This document shows, in pieces, positions 1 through 6,469 of a stretch of DNA of 6,650 nucleotides (positions within the stretch are counted from its first letter, which is position 1; every line of letters starts with the position of its first letter). Origin of the DNA: Conexibacteraceae bacterium (GTDB taxonomy: Bacteria > Actinomycetota > Thermoleophilia > Solirubrobacterales > Solirubrobacteraceae); assembly GCA_009785395.1 (NCBI GenBank), contig WQWK01000115.1, positions 1 through 6,650 of the forward strand, written 5' to 3'. Both the position numbers and the translations under genes were made by a program. Under the pieces are notes generated by a model. It was given only the letters and a program-made list of their open reading frames with translations. It had not been told where the DNA came from and did no database searches.

Positions 1-399
1 AAGCTCGGCATCCCCGAGGTCAAGCGCTCACTCGTGGCGGCGGGCGGCGGCCTGCTGCGTCTGCCGCGGATGATCCCGCGCAACGTCGCCAACGAGCTCG
101 CGCTGACCGGTGACCCGATAACCGCCGAGCGCGGCTATGAGCTCGGGCTCGTCAACCGCGTGACCGAGCCGGGACAGACGCTCCAGGCGGCGCTCGAACT
201 GGCCGCGGCGATCGCCGCCAACGGCCCGCTCGGCCTGGCCGGGAGCAAGCGCATCCTGCGCGAGTCGGCCGACTGGCCGCAGGCCGAGGCTTTCGCGCGG
301 CAGCGCCCGATCTGGGAGCCGATCTTCGCCTCTGAGGACGCCCGTGAGGGCGCGACCGCCTTCGCCGAGAAGCGCGCCCCCGTCTGGCGCGGCAAGTAG
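1..399 (+). CDS. Enoyl-CoA hydratase/isomerase (crotonase) family protein, 3' part only
   Basis: The reading frame is open from base 1 to the TAG at 397-399 and gives 132 residues. Crotonases are usually about 255-260 residues, so roughly the N-terminal half lies off the left edge. The visible start, KLGIPEVKRSLVAAGGGLLR, matches the crotonase loop that carries the second catalytic glutamate of enoyl-CoA hydratases (here Glu6 of the fragment) followed by the G-rich turn. The next segment, ALTGDPITAERGYELGLVNR, is the family's conserved substrate-pocket and trimerisation region. The C-terminus has the usual helical tail with SEDAREGATAFAEKRAPVW, where a D/E-R-EG-AF-EKR pattern is typical. Family members hydrate trans-2-enoyl-CoA or do related acyl-CoA chemistry in the cytosol. 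The first catalytic glutamate lies in the missing half, so the exact reaction cannot be stated. The GTG at 34 is an internal valine, not a start. The gene converges on the yjbQ-like gene with an 8-bp gap. Confidence 0.93.
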   Translation, partial: KLGIPEVKRSLVAAGGGLLRLPRMIPRNVANELALTGDPITAERGYELGLVNRVTEPGQTLQAALELAAAIAANGPLGLAGSKRILRESADWPQAEAFARQRPIWEPIFASEDAREGATAFAEKRAPVWRGK

Positions 400-407
400 C
401 GCCACCC

Positions 408-833
408 TCAGGCCTCGCCGAACGCCGTCGCGACGATCGAGCGCGGCCCGCCGTGATCGCGATGCTCACACAGATAGATCCCCTGCCAGGTTCCGAGCGC
501 GAGGCGCCCGCCGCTGACCGGAAGCGTCAGCGCCGGCCCGAGCAGCGACGCCTTTATGTGCGCGGGCATATCGTCGGGACCCTCGAGCGTGTGCGTCCAG
601 AACGGGGCCCGCTCGGGCACAGCGTCATCGAAAAATGACGCAAAGTCGCGCCGCACGTCCGGCGAGGCGTTCTCATTCAGCGTGAGCGACGCCGACGTGT
701 GCTGGATCAGCAGATGCAGCAGGCCGACGCGAATCTGGCCGAGCCCCTCGACCCCCTCGACAACGTCCCTGGTAACAAGATGGAAACCCCGTGACCGCGG
801 TGCAAGCGTGATCCTTCCCTGAACCCAGATCAT
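408..833 (-). CDS. yjbQ: YjbQ-family (UPF0047) protein, annotated as secondary thiamine-phosphate synthase enzyme
   Basis: This is a complete 141-residue protein, the usual size for the small single-domain YjbQ family. Family hallmarks are all present: the H-T-S-A-S-L-T-x-N-E-N segment (residues 45-55) followed by P-D-V-x-x-D-F, the D-D-M-P-A-H-I-K motif (87-94), and G-T-W-Q-G-I-Y-L-C-E-H-R (114-125) near the C-terminus. The histidines at 45, 92 and 124 and Glu123 are the likely active or metal site. Known homologues trimerise, and E. coli YjbQ shows weak thiamine-phosphate synthase activity; the physiological role is unsettled, so the product name is conventional. I chose the ATG at 833 because the residues from there (MIWVQGRITL) already match the family N-terminus. 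The same frame stays open to 923, but the extra 30 residues look like translated intergenic DNA. No clear Shine-Dalgarno precedes 833. The gene is divergent from the secreted coiled-coil protein and convergent with the crotonase. Confidence 0.92.
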   Translation of the reverse strand: MIWVQGRITLAPRSRGFHLVTRDVVEGVEGLGQIRVGLLHLLIQHTSASLTLNENASPDVRRDFASFFDDAVPERAPFWTHTLEGPDDMPAHIKASLLGPALTLPVSGGRLALGTWQGIYLCEHRDHGGPRSIVATAFGEA

Positions 834-921
834 GGCCCCGGAGGATAAGCCGAGGGGCCTCGTTGCTAATCTGCCACGTTCGGATTCAGCGTTCTGCGCC
901 GGAACCGAGCTGCCCCGCCTC
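834..921. promoter_or_regulatory. Divergent intergenic region, presumed promoters of both flanking genes
   Basis: These 88 bp separate the starts of the yjbQ-like gene (leftward) and the secreted muralytic gene (rightward), so both promoters should lie here or just inside the genes. The stretch is somewhat less GC-rich than the coding DNA around 862-890. I see only weak promoter-like hexamers: TTGCTA at 863-868 reading right, without a good -10 box, and TATCCT (complement of 842-847) reading left, without a good -35 box. A short inverted repeat, CGAGG-GG-CCTCG, lies at 851-862 and could be an operator, but a motif this short is common in GC-rich DNA. The region's role is inferred from gene orientation alone. 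Confidence 0.4.
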
Positions 922-2055
922 ATGTACGTCCCCGCAAGAAGACATCAACGGCGGCTGATCGCCACCGTGTTCGCAGCGGCCGTGTGCGTCACACCCGCAC
1001 TCGCAGGCAGCGCCACCGGCGCCGACCTCTCGACCTTGAACAACAAGCTCGGCGCCGCCAAATCGCAGCTGAATGCAACCCAGCAGCGCGAGCAGTCGCT
1101 CAAGGGCAGCATCCAGTCGCTCAACTCGCAGGTGTCGTCGCTCGCGAGCCAGATCAACCTGGTCCAGTCGCGCGAGGCGGCCGTACAGGCGCGCCTGGCC
1201 ACCTATCAGCAGAAGCTCGCCAACACGAGGGTCGCGATCGGCCGCGAGCGCCGACGCATGGCGCACCTGCACAAGATCCTCGTACGCGCCACCACCGCGC
1301 TCAAAGCTGAGCTCGTGGCCGAGTACGAACAGCCGCAGCAGTCGGTCGTCACGCTCCTGGTCGACGCCCATGGCTTCCAGCAGCTGCTCGACCGGATCCA
1401 GTACATGTCGCGCGCCAAGCAGCGGGAGCTGTCGATCGTCAACTTCACCCGCCATGCCCGCGACAACACGCAGGCGGCCACGGACCATCTGACCGCGCTC
1501 GAGCACGCCGACGCGACCGCCGCCAACGACGCCACCACGCAGAGCAACGCCCTGGCCGGCATGAACGCCCTGCTGGGCTCGCGCCGGGCGGCGCTCGCGG
1601 ACGACCAGGCTGCACAGAGCACCGCACTGGCGAACGCGCAGGCGCAGGGCGGCCAGCTCCAGGCCGCGATCGCGACCATCCAGAAGCAGCAGGCCGCCGC
1701 CCAGGCAGCGGCGGCGGCGCTCGCCCAGGAACAGGCCCAAGCGCAGCAGGCGCAGCAGGCGCAGCAGGTCCAGAATTACGGCGGCGGCAGTGCCAGCCTC
1801 GCGCCCTCAGGCGGATGGGCGATCCCGCTTGCGATCGTCCTGTGCGAGTCGGGTGGCCAGAACCTGCCCCCCAACAGCGCCGGGGCGTCGGGGTACTACC
1901 AGATCATCCCCAGCACCTGGCGTGAGTTCGGAGGAACGGGTCCGGCTGCCTACCTGACCTCGGAGGCCGAGCAGAGCGCCGTGGCGACACGCATCTGGAA
2001 CAACGGCGCGGGCGCAGGGAACTGGGCCTGCGCGGCGATCGTCGGCATCACCTGA
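922..2055 (+). CDS. Secreted coiled-coil protein with C-terminal transglycosylase/Rpf-like domain (probable peptidoglycan hydrolase)
   Basis: The protein has 377 residues from the chosen ATG at 922. Residues 1-28 are a typical Sec signal peptide: basic RRHQRR, a hydrophobic stretch (LIATVFAAAVCV) and a TPALA cleavage site. Residues 35-200 form long heptad-rich helices resembling the N-terminal coiled coil of PcsB/CwlO/EnvC-type hydrolases, and a second coiled coil at 225-283 becomes almost pure Ala/Gln. After a short GGGS linker, residues 298-377 resemble the transglycosylase-like/resuscitation-promoting-factor fold. They contain L-C-E-S-G-G with the probable catalytic Glu309, then G-Y-Y-Q-I-I-P-S-T-W-R-E-F-G-G (324-338) and a late NWAC. 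Cys308 and Cys370 could form a disulfide. Such domains cleave glycan strands of peptidoglycan outside the membrane. The frame is also open from an ATG at 832, but that start would bury the signal peptide behind 30 residues and overlap the divergent gene. No strong Shine-Dalgarno precedes 922. The stop codon lies in the first copy of a repeated element. Confidence 0.85.
   Translation: MYVPARRHQRRLIATVFAAAVCVTPALAGSATGADLSTLNNKLGAAKSQLNATQQREQSLKGSIQSLNSQVSSLASQINLVQSREAAVQARLATYQQKLANTRVAIGRERRRMAHLHKILVRATTALKAELVAEYEQPQQSVVTLLVDAHGFQQLLDRIQYMSRAKQRELSIVNFTRHARDNTQAATDHLTALEHADATAANDATTQSNALAGMNALLGSRRAALADDQAAQSTALANAQAQGGQLQAAIATIQKQQAAAQAAAAALAQEQAQAQQAQQAQQVQNYGGGSASLAPSGGWAIPLAIVLCESGGQNLPPNSAGASGYYQIIPSTWREFGGTGPAAYLTSEAEQSAVATRIWNNGAGAGNWACAAIVGIT
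1741..1767 (+). repeat. Three perfect 9-bp tandem repeats inside the Ala/Gln coiled coil
   Basis: The unit GCGCAGCAG occurs three times in a row without a mismatch and encodes Ala-Gln-Gln three times, within the Q/A-rich end of the second coiled coil of the secreted protein. Because the unit is 9 bp, gain or loss of copies keeps the frame and would only change the length of the spacer before the catalytic domain. Slippage-prone repeats of this kind often differ in copy number between strains; that is inference here. Confidence 0.85.
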
Positions 2056-2147
2056 TCAGCGCCTGATCAGCGCTCCGGAGCATCGCCGCGGAGCACCTCC
2101 TGATCAGCGCGCCGGAGCATCGCCGCGGAGCACCTCCTGATCAGCGC
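2051..2147. repeat. 37-bp tandem repeat filling the convergent gap, carrying both stop codons
   Basis: Two full 37-bp units lie at 2062-2098 and 2099-2135 and differ at one base (T2074 against G2111). Each begins with CCTGATCAGCGC, and this 12-mer also occurs as a partial copy at both ends (2051-2062 and 2136-2147), so the array starts and ends with the same word. The core CTGATCAG is palindromic and therefore carries TGA on both strands. The first copy supplies the stop of the secreted protein (2053-2055), and the last copy supplies the stop of the leftward fusion gene (2141-2143). Unit 1 also contains the palindrome GCTCCGGAGC (2072-2081) and can alternatively pair GCTCCG (2072-2077) with CGGAGC (2089-2094) around an 11-base loop. 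No T-run follows, so this is not a classical intrinsic terminator, although some role in ending convergent transcription is plausible. Confidence 0.9.
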
Positions 2148-5100
2148 GTGCCGGGAGGCGCGAGCGGGTACTGCGAGACCGGCCGCGCGAGGTCTAGCGC
2201 GGTGGTGACGATCCGGTTCTGCTCGCGCGAATGCGCGGCCGGATAGCCCTCGCCGGAGGCGGCGCGCTCGGGCCGGCCGATGTAGGCGAACTCGATCCCG
2301 TCCGGCAGGATCTGGCGCAGCCGGTGTGACATGTGCGCGCGGGCACCCATGTTGCGCGGCTCCTCCTGCACCCAGACGACCTCCTGGAGGTTCGCGTAGC
2401 TGCCGATCAGCTCCAGCAGCTCGGTCTCCGGCCACGGGTACAGCATCTCGACACGGCCGATCGCGACGCCCGGGGTCTCCGCCCGCTGCGGGCTGCCCGC
2501 GATGTCGTAGTAGACCTTGCCGCTGCACAGCAGCAGTCGCGTCACCTGCTCCGGATCGCCGGGCGCGTCGGACAGCACCGCCTGGAAGCGGCCGCTGGTC
2601 AGATCCTCGATGTGCGACGCCGCCGCCGGCAGGCGCAGCAGGCTCTTCGGCGTCATGATCACGAGCGGCCGTTGCTGGGCGATGCGCGCCTGGCGGCGCA
2701 GCAGGTGGAAGTACTGGCCCGGCGTCGTCACGTTGGCGACGCGGAGGTTGCCCTCGGCGGCGAGCTGCAGGAAGCGCTCCAGGCGCGCCGAGGAGTGCTC
2801 GGGACCGGCGCCCTCGTAACCGTGCGGGAGCAGCAGCGTGAGCCGGGAGGTCACGCCCCACTTGGCCATACCAGGGGTGATGAACTGGTCGATCATCACC
2901 TGGGCGCCGTTGGCGAAGTCGCCGAACTGCGCCTCCCACATCACGAGCGTCTCGGGCGCCTCCACCGAGTAGCCGTACTCGAAGCCCAGGCAGGCCATCT
3001 CCGACAGCGGGCTGTTGTGCAGCTCCATCGTCGCGAGCGCGCCCGGCATGTGCTGGATCGCGCTGTGCTCGCGACCGGTCTTGGAGTCGTGCAGCACCAG
3101 GTGGCGCTGGCTGAAGGTGCCGCGCTCCGAGTCCTGGCCGGTCAGCCGCAGTGGGATGCCCTCGCTGAGCAGCGACGCAAACGCGAGCGCCTCGGCGTGC
3201 GCCCAGTTGATACCCCCGTGCTCGGGCCCGAAGGCCTTGCGCCGCTCGGCGAGCTGAGCCGCCAGCTTGCGGTTCATCTCGAAGCCCTCGGGCAGGGCGA
3301 GCAGCTCCTCGTTGAGGATCTCGAGCTTCTCGGCGTCGACGGCGGTGTTGACCTCGGGCGGCGCGGTGGTGCTTTCGATGCGGTACTCGCCTGTGGCCTG
3401 GTCGCCCAGGTCCTTGGCCGCCGCCAGCCGCTCCTTGAGCCGGTTGAGCGCCGCGGTGAGCTCGGACCACGACGCCTCGGCCAGCGCTGCGGAGTCGGCC
3501 TCGGTGATCGTTCCGGAGGCGACCAGCTGCTTGGCGAACAGCTCGCGCACAGGCTCGTGCTGTTTGACGGTCGCGTACATCTCGGGCTGCGTGTAGGCGG
3601 GCTCATCGCCCTCGTTGTGGCCGTGGCGGCGGTATCCGACCAGGTCGATGACGACGTCGTGCCCGAACTCGCGGCGGAACGCGAACGCCAGCCGCACAGC
3701 CGAGATGCAGGCCTCGACGTCATCGGCGTTGACATGGATGATCGGCACGTCGAAGCCCTTCGCAAGGTCCGACGCGTGGGTCGTGGAGCGGGAATCCTCG
3801 GGGTCGGTCGTGAACCCGACCTGGTTGTTCTGGATCAGGTGGATCGTGCCGCCGACCGTGTAGCCGTCGAGCGCCTGCAGGTTGAGCGTCTCCGCGACCA
3901 CGCCCTGGCCGGGGAACGAGGCGTCCCCGTGGAGGACGACCGGGACGGCGGCGTTGGTGTCCTGGCTGCCGTGCGAGCCCTGGCGGTTGGTCTGGGCGGC
4001 CCGTGTGGCGCCCGAGACGACCGGCGCGACGAACTCGAGGTGGCTCGGGTTGGACTCGAGCCGCAGGATCAGCGACTCGCCGCCCTGAAGCGGGTAGTTG
4101 GAGGAGAAGCCGTGGTGGTACTTGACGTCGCCGGTGCCGCCGTCGGGGATGGTCGTGATCACGTCCAGCGTCTGCGCGCCCTCGAACTCCGCAAACAGCG
4201 ACTCGTACGAGCGGCCGAGGTTGTGTGCGAGCACGTTCACGCGGCCGCGGTGGGCCATCCCGATCACGACCTCGCGCGCGCCGCCCGAGCCGGAGAGCGT
4301 GACGATCTCATCGATCATCGGCACGGTCATGTCGAGCCCCTCGATCGAGAAGCGCTTGGCGCCGAGGTAGGACTTGCCCATGAAGCGCTCGAACGAGTCG
4401 ACCTTGGTGAGGCGCCCGAGCAGCATCCGCTGCTCGTCCGGTGTGAGCGGCTGGCGGTACCTGCCGGACTCGATCGCCTCACGCAGCCAGAGCCGCTGCC
4501 CGAGCGAGGCGATGTGCTCGATCTCATAGGCGATCGGCCCGCAGTAGACCTCGCGCAGCAGCGGGACCGCGTCGGCGAGCGTCTCCGCCGGGACGTACAT
4601 GCGCAGGATCCTCGCCGGGATCTGCGCCATCAACTCCGGGGTCAGCCCGACCGTCGCCGGGTCGAGCGCCGGATCGCCCTCGGGCACGCGCCCGAGCGGG
4701 TCCAGGCGCGCGGCGAGGTGCCCGTGCACCCGGTGCGCCCTGATCACCGCGTGCGCGGACTGAGTCGCCTGCATCAGCGCCTCGACGTCGTCGGCGCTGA
4801 ACATTCCGTCTGCGGCTGCTGCCACTCCGCCCGCTGGCGGAGCAGCAGCCGACGAAGTCGCGGGCGCAGCGAAGCTCGGGACCGGCTTGGGCGGCAGCGC
4901 CGGCAGGCTCGCGCCGAGCGCGCTGAAGACCCCCTCGTAGAAGCCGTGCTCGCCCTGCAGGTACTCCTCGATCACCTTCAGGAAGCGACCGGACTCGGCG
5001 CCCTGGATGATGCGGTGGTCGTAGGTGGAGGTCATCGTCATGACCTTCTCGGCGCCGATCTGGGCACCGATCGCCTCGAGCCCGACGGGGTAGGCGATCG

Positions 5101-6439
5101 AGCCGGTGGCGACGATCGTGCCCTGGCCGACCATCAGCCGCGGCACCGACGCGACCGTGCCGATCCCGCCGGGGTTGGTCAGGGTGATGTTGCCCCCGGT
5201 CAGGTCGTCGGCGGTCAGCGTGTTGGTGCGCGCCTTGTCGACGAGCGCGTTGTAGGCATCGAGGAACTGCCTGAAGTTCAGGCGGCCGGCGTCGCGGATC
5301 ACCGGCACCATCAGGGTGCGCGAGCCGTCCTTCTTCTCGACGTCGACCGCGAGGCCCAGGTTCACGCCACCGTCGTCGACCCGGTACGGTGCGCCGCCCG
5401 ACTCGAGGAAGTGGTGGGCCATGACCGGCATCTCATCGGTCCCCGCCTTCGCGATCGCGTACGCGATCAGGTGCGTGAAGGAGACCTTCTGTCCGGCCTC
5501 CTTGAGCTGCTTGCGGCGCGCGTCGAGCGTGCCAACCGCGAGTGTCCGGAACGACGTCGCGGTCGGGATCTCACGGCTCTGGGCCATGTACTGCGCGAGC
5601 ATCGCGGCGCCGCCCTTGATCTTCTGGGCGCCATCGGGCAACTCGACCACGTTCGCGGCAGCCGCGAGCACGTCGTCCTTGGTCACGCGGCCGCCGCGGG
5701 CACTGCCGGCGAGCCCGGCGAGGTTGACGCCGAGACCGGCGGCGACGCGCTGGGCGACCGGGGTCGCGGCCTTGGCGGACTGAGCGGCTGGAGCCGGGAC
5801 GGCCTGCTGCGAGGTCTCAGCCGGCGGCGCGGATTGGGTCCCGCCCACCGCCCCGGCCACAGCCGCCGCCGGAGCATCGCTCGCGCCAACCGCCATCCGC
5901 GCGATCACCTCGCCGACCCCGACGGTCGCGCCCTCCTCGTAGAGGATCTCGGTGATCGTGCCGCCGGCGGGGGCCGGCAGCTCCATGTCGACCTTGTCGG
6001 TCGAGATCTCGACGACGGTGTCACCATCCTTGACCGTGTCGCCGACCTTCACGTACCACTCGAGGATGGTGCCCTCCGTGACGCTCTCGCTGCCGGCCGG
6101 AGTGACGATGTCAACGACCTGGGCGGGCGTCTCGGCCGCGGGCGGCTCGGCGACCGCGGAATCACCGTTGGACGAACCGCCGTTCTCGGAGACCGCGATC
6201 TCGGCGAGCGGCGCGCCGACGCCGATCGTGTCGCCCTCGGCGCCGTACAGCTTGACGACGGTGCCGGAGACGGGTGCGGGCACCTCGGCGTCGACCTTGT
6301 CGGTCGAGATCTCGACGAGCGTCTCGTCGAGTGCGATCGCGTCGCCCTCCTGCTTGTGCCACTCGAGGATGGTGCCTTCGACGACGGAGTCCCCCATCGC
6401 CGGCATCACAACCTGAAAAGTCCCTGTCTCTACGGCCAT
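2141..6439 (-). CDS. kgd: E2-E1 fusion of the 2-oxoglutarate dehydrogenase complex (Kgd/OdhA type) with two lipoyl domains
   Basis: This single 1432-residue cytosolic protein should convert 2-oxoglutarate to succinyl-CoA with a separate E3. Domains in order: lipoyl domain 1 (about 8-83, D-K-V-D with Lys48); lipoyl domain 2 (about 109-184, Lys149); an Ala/Pro linker; a peripheral subunit-binding domain (about 225-262, TPVAQRVAAGLGVNL...GRVTKDDV); the E2 acyltransferase (about 275-495, Y-D-H-R with His475); a second Ala/Pro linker (about 505-543); and E1 (about 545-1420). The E1 part shows M-A-H-R-G-R (His730), K-Y-H-H-G (773-777), N-P-S-H-L-E, the thiamine diphosphate/Mg motif from G838-D-A to N871-N, G-Q-D-S-E-R-G-T-F and the C-terminal V-W-V-Q-E-E-P-x-N-M-G-A. 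Mycobacterial Kgd and corynebacterial OdhA are about 200 residues shorter and, as known, lack lipoyl and subunit-binding domains; here they are present. The ATG at 6439 opens directly into the lipoyl fold and has a Shine-Dalgarno upstream. No frameshift is seen. No E3 gene is visible. Confidence 0.95.
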   Translation of the reverse strand: MAVETGTFQVVMPAMGDSVVEGTILEWHKQEGDAIALDETLVEISTDKVDAEVPAPVSGTVVKLYGAEGDTIGVGAPLAEIAVSENGGSSNGDSAVAEPPAAETPAQVVDIVTPAGSESVTEGTILEWYVKVGDTVKDGDTVVEISTDKVDMELPAPAGGTITEILYEEGATVGVGEVIARMAVGASDAPAAAVAGAVGGTQSAPPAETSQQAVPAPAAQSAKAATPVAQRVAAGLGVNLAGLAGSARGGRVTKDDVLAAAANVVELPDGAQKIKGGAAMLAQYMAQSREIPTATSFRTLAVGTLDARRKQLKEAGQKVSFTHLIAYAIAKAGTDEMPVMAHHFLESGGAPYRVDDGGVNLGLAVDVEKKDGSRTLMVPVIRDAGRLNFRQFLDAYNALVDKARTNTLTADDLTGGNITLTNPGGIGTVASVPRLMVGQGTIVATGSIAYPVGLEAIGAQIGAEKVMTMTSTYDHRIIQGAESGRFLKVIEEYLQGEHGFYEGVFSALGASLPALPPKPVPSFAAPATSSAAAPPAGGVAAAADGMFSADDVEALMQATQSAHAVIRAHRVHGHLAARLDPLGRVPEGDPALDPATVGLTPELMAQIPARILRMYVPAETLADAVPLLREVYCGPIAYEIEHIASLGQRLWLREAIESGRYRQPLTPDEQRMLLGRLTKVDSFERFMGKSYLGAKRFSIEGLDMTVPMIDEIVTLSGSGGAREVVIGMAHRGRVNVLAHNLGRSYESLFAEFEGAQTLDVITTIPDGGTGDVKYHHGFSSNYPLQGGESLILRLESNPSHLEFVAPVVSGATRAAQTNRQGSHGSQDTNAAVPVVLHGDASFPGQGVVAETLNLQALDGYTVGGTIHLIQNNQVGFTTDPEDSRSTTHASDLAKGFDVPIIHVNADDVEACISAVRLAFAFRREFGHDVVIDLVGYRRHGHNEGDEPAYTQPEMYATVKQHEPVRELFAKQLVASGTITEADSAALAEASWSELTAALNRLKERLAAAKDLGDQATGEYRIESTTAPPEVNTAVDAEKLEILNEELLALPEGFEMNRKLAAQLAERRKAFGPEHGGINWAHAEALAFASLLSEGIPLRLTGQDSERGTFSQRHLVLHDSKTGREHSAIQHMPGALATMELHNSPLSEMACLGFEYGYSVEAPETLVMWEAQFGDFANGAQVMIDQFITPGMAKWGVTSRLTLLLPHGYEGAGPEHSSARLERFLQLAAEGNLRVANVTTPGQYFHLLRRQARIAQQRPLVIMTPKSLLRLPAAASHIEDLTSGRFQAVLSDAPGDPEQVTRLLLCSGKVYYDIAGSPQRAETPGVAIGRVEMLYPWPETELLELIGSYANLQEVVWVQEEPRNMGARAHMSHRLRQILPDGIEFAYIGRPERAASGEGYPAAHSREQNRIVTTALDLARPVSQYPLAPPGTR
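5987..6376 (-). repeat. Internal duplication of the lipoyl-domain DNA, 303-bp period
   Basis: The two lipoyl domains of the fusion protein are exactly 101 residues apart (Lys48 to Lys149), and the DNA repeats with the same 303-bp period. Positions 5987-6015 and 6290-6318 are identical over 29 bases around the lipoyl-lysine codons (V-E-I-S-T-D-K-V-D). Positions 6056-6073 and 6359-6376 are identical over 18 bases (G-T-I-L-E-W). The sequence between these blocks has diverged. This shows tandem duplication of a domain, with either strong constraint or some later gene conversion around the lipoylation site. Confidence 0.85.
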
Positions 6440-6450
6440 TTAAGCTTCTG

Positions 6451-6455
6451 TCCTC
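6451..6455 (-). promoter_or_regulatory. Ribosome binding site of the E2-E1 fusion gene
   Basis: Read on the minus strand, GAGGA lies 11 bases before the ATG at 6439. It supports that start and is the clearest Shine-Dalgarno in the window. It falls in the short single-stranded-looking segment between the large inverted repeat and the gene, so folding of the repeat in the mRNA would leave it exposed. Confidence 0.7.
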
Positions 6456-6469
6456 GTAGGTTAGCGATA

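Noticed and set aside
28..405. 125-codon minus-strand frame opposite the crotonase fragment
   Set aside because: The plus strand gives clear crotonase motifs. The opposite frame has none.
851..862. Short inverted repeat CGAGG-GG-CCTCG as an operator in the divergent region
   Set aside because: A 5-bp arm in GC-rich DNA is expected by chance, and no regulator gene is nearby.
886..1740. 284-codon minus-strand frame opposite the secreted protein
   Set aside because: It is a shadow of the coiled-coil gene, without family motifs, and it overlaps the divergent promoter region.
2067..3470. 467-codon minus-strand frame overlapping the end of the fusion gene
   Set aside because: It is a frame-shifted reading of the E1 region, very rich in Arg, Ala and Pro with no motif. 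The correct frame is intact across the same stretch, so there is no evidence of a frameshift.
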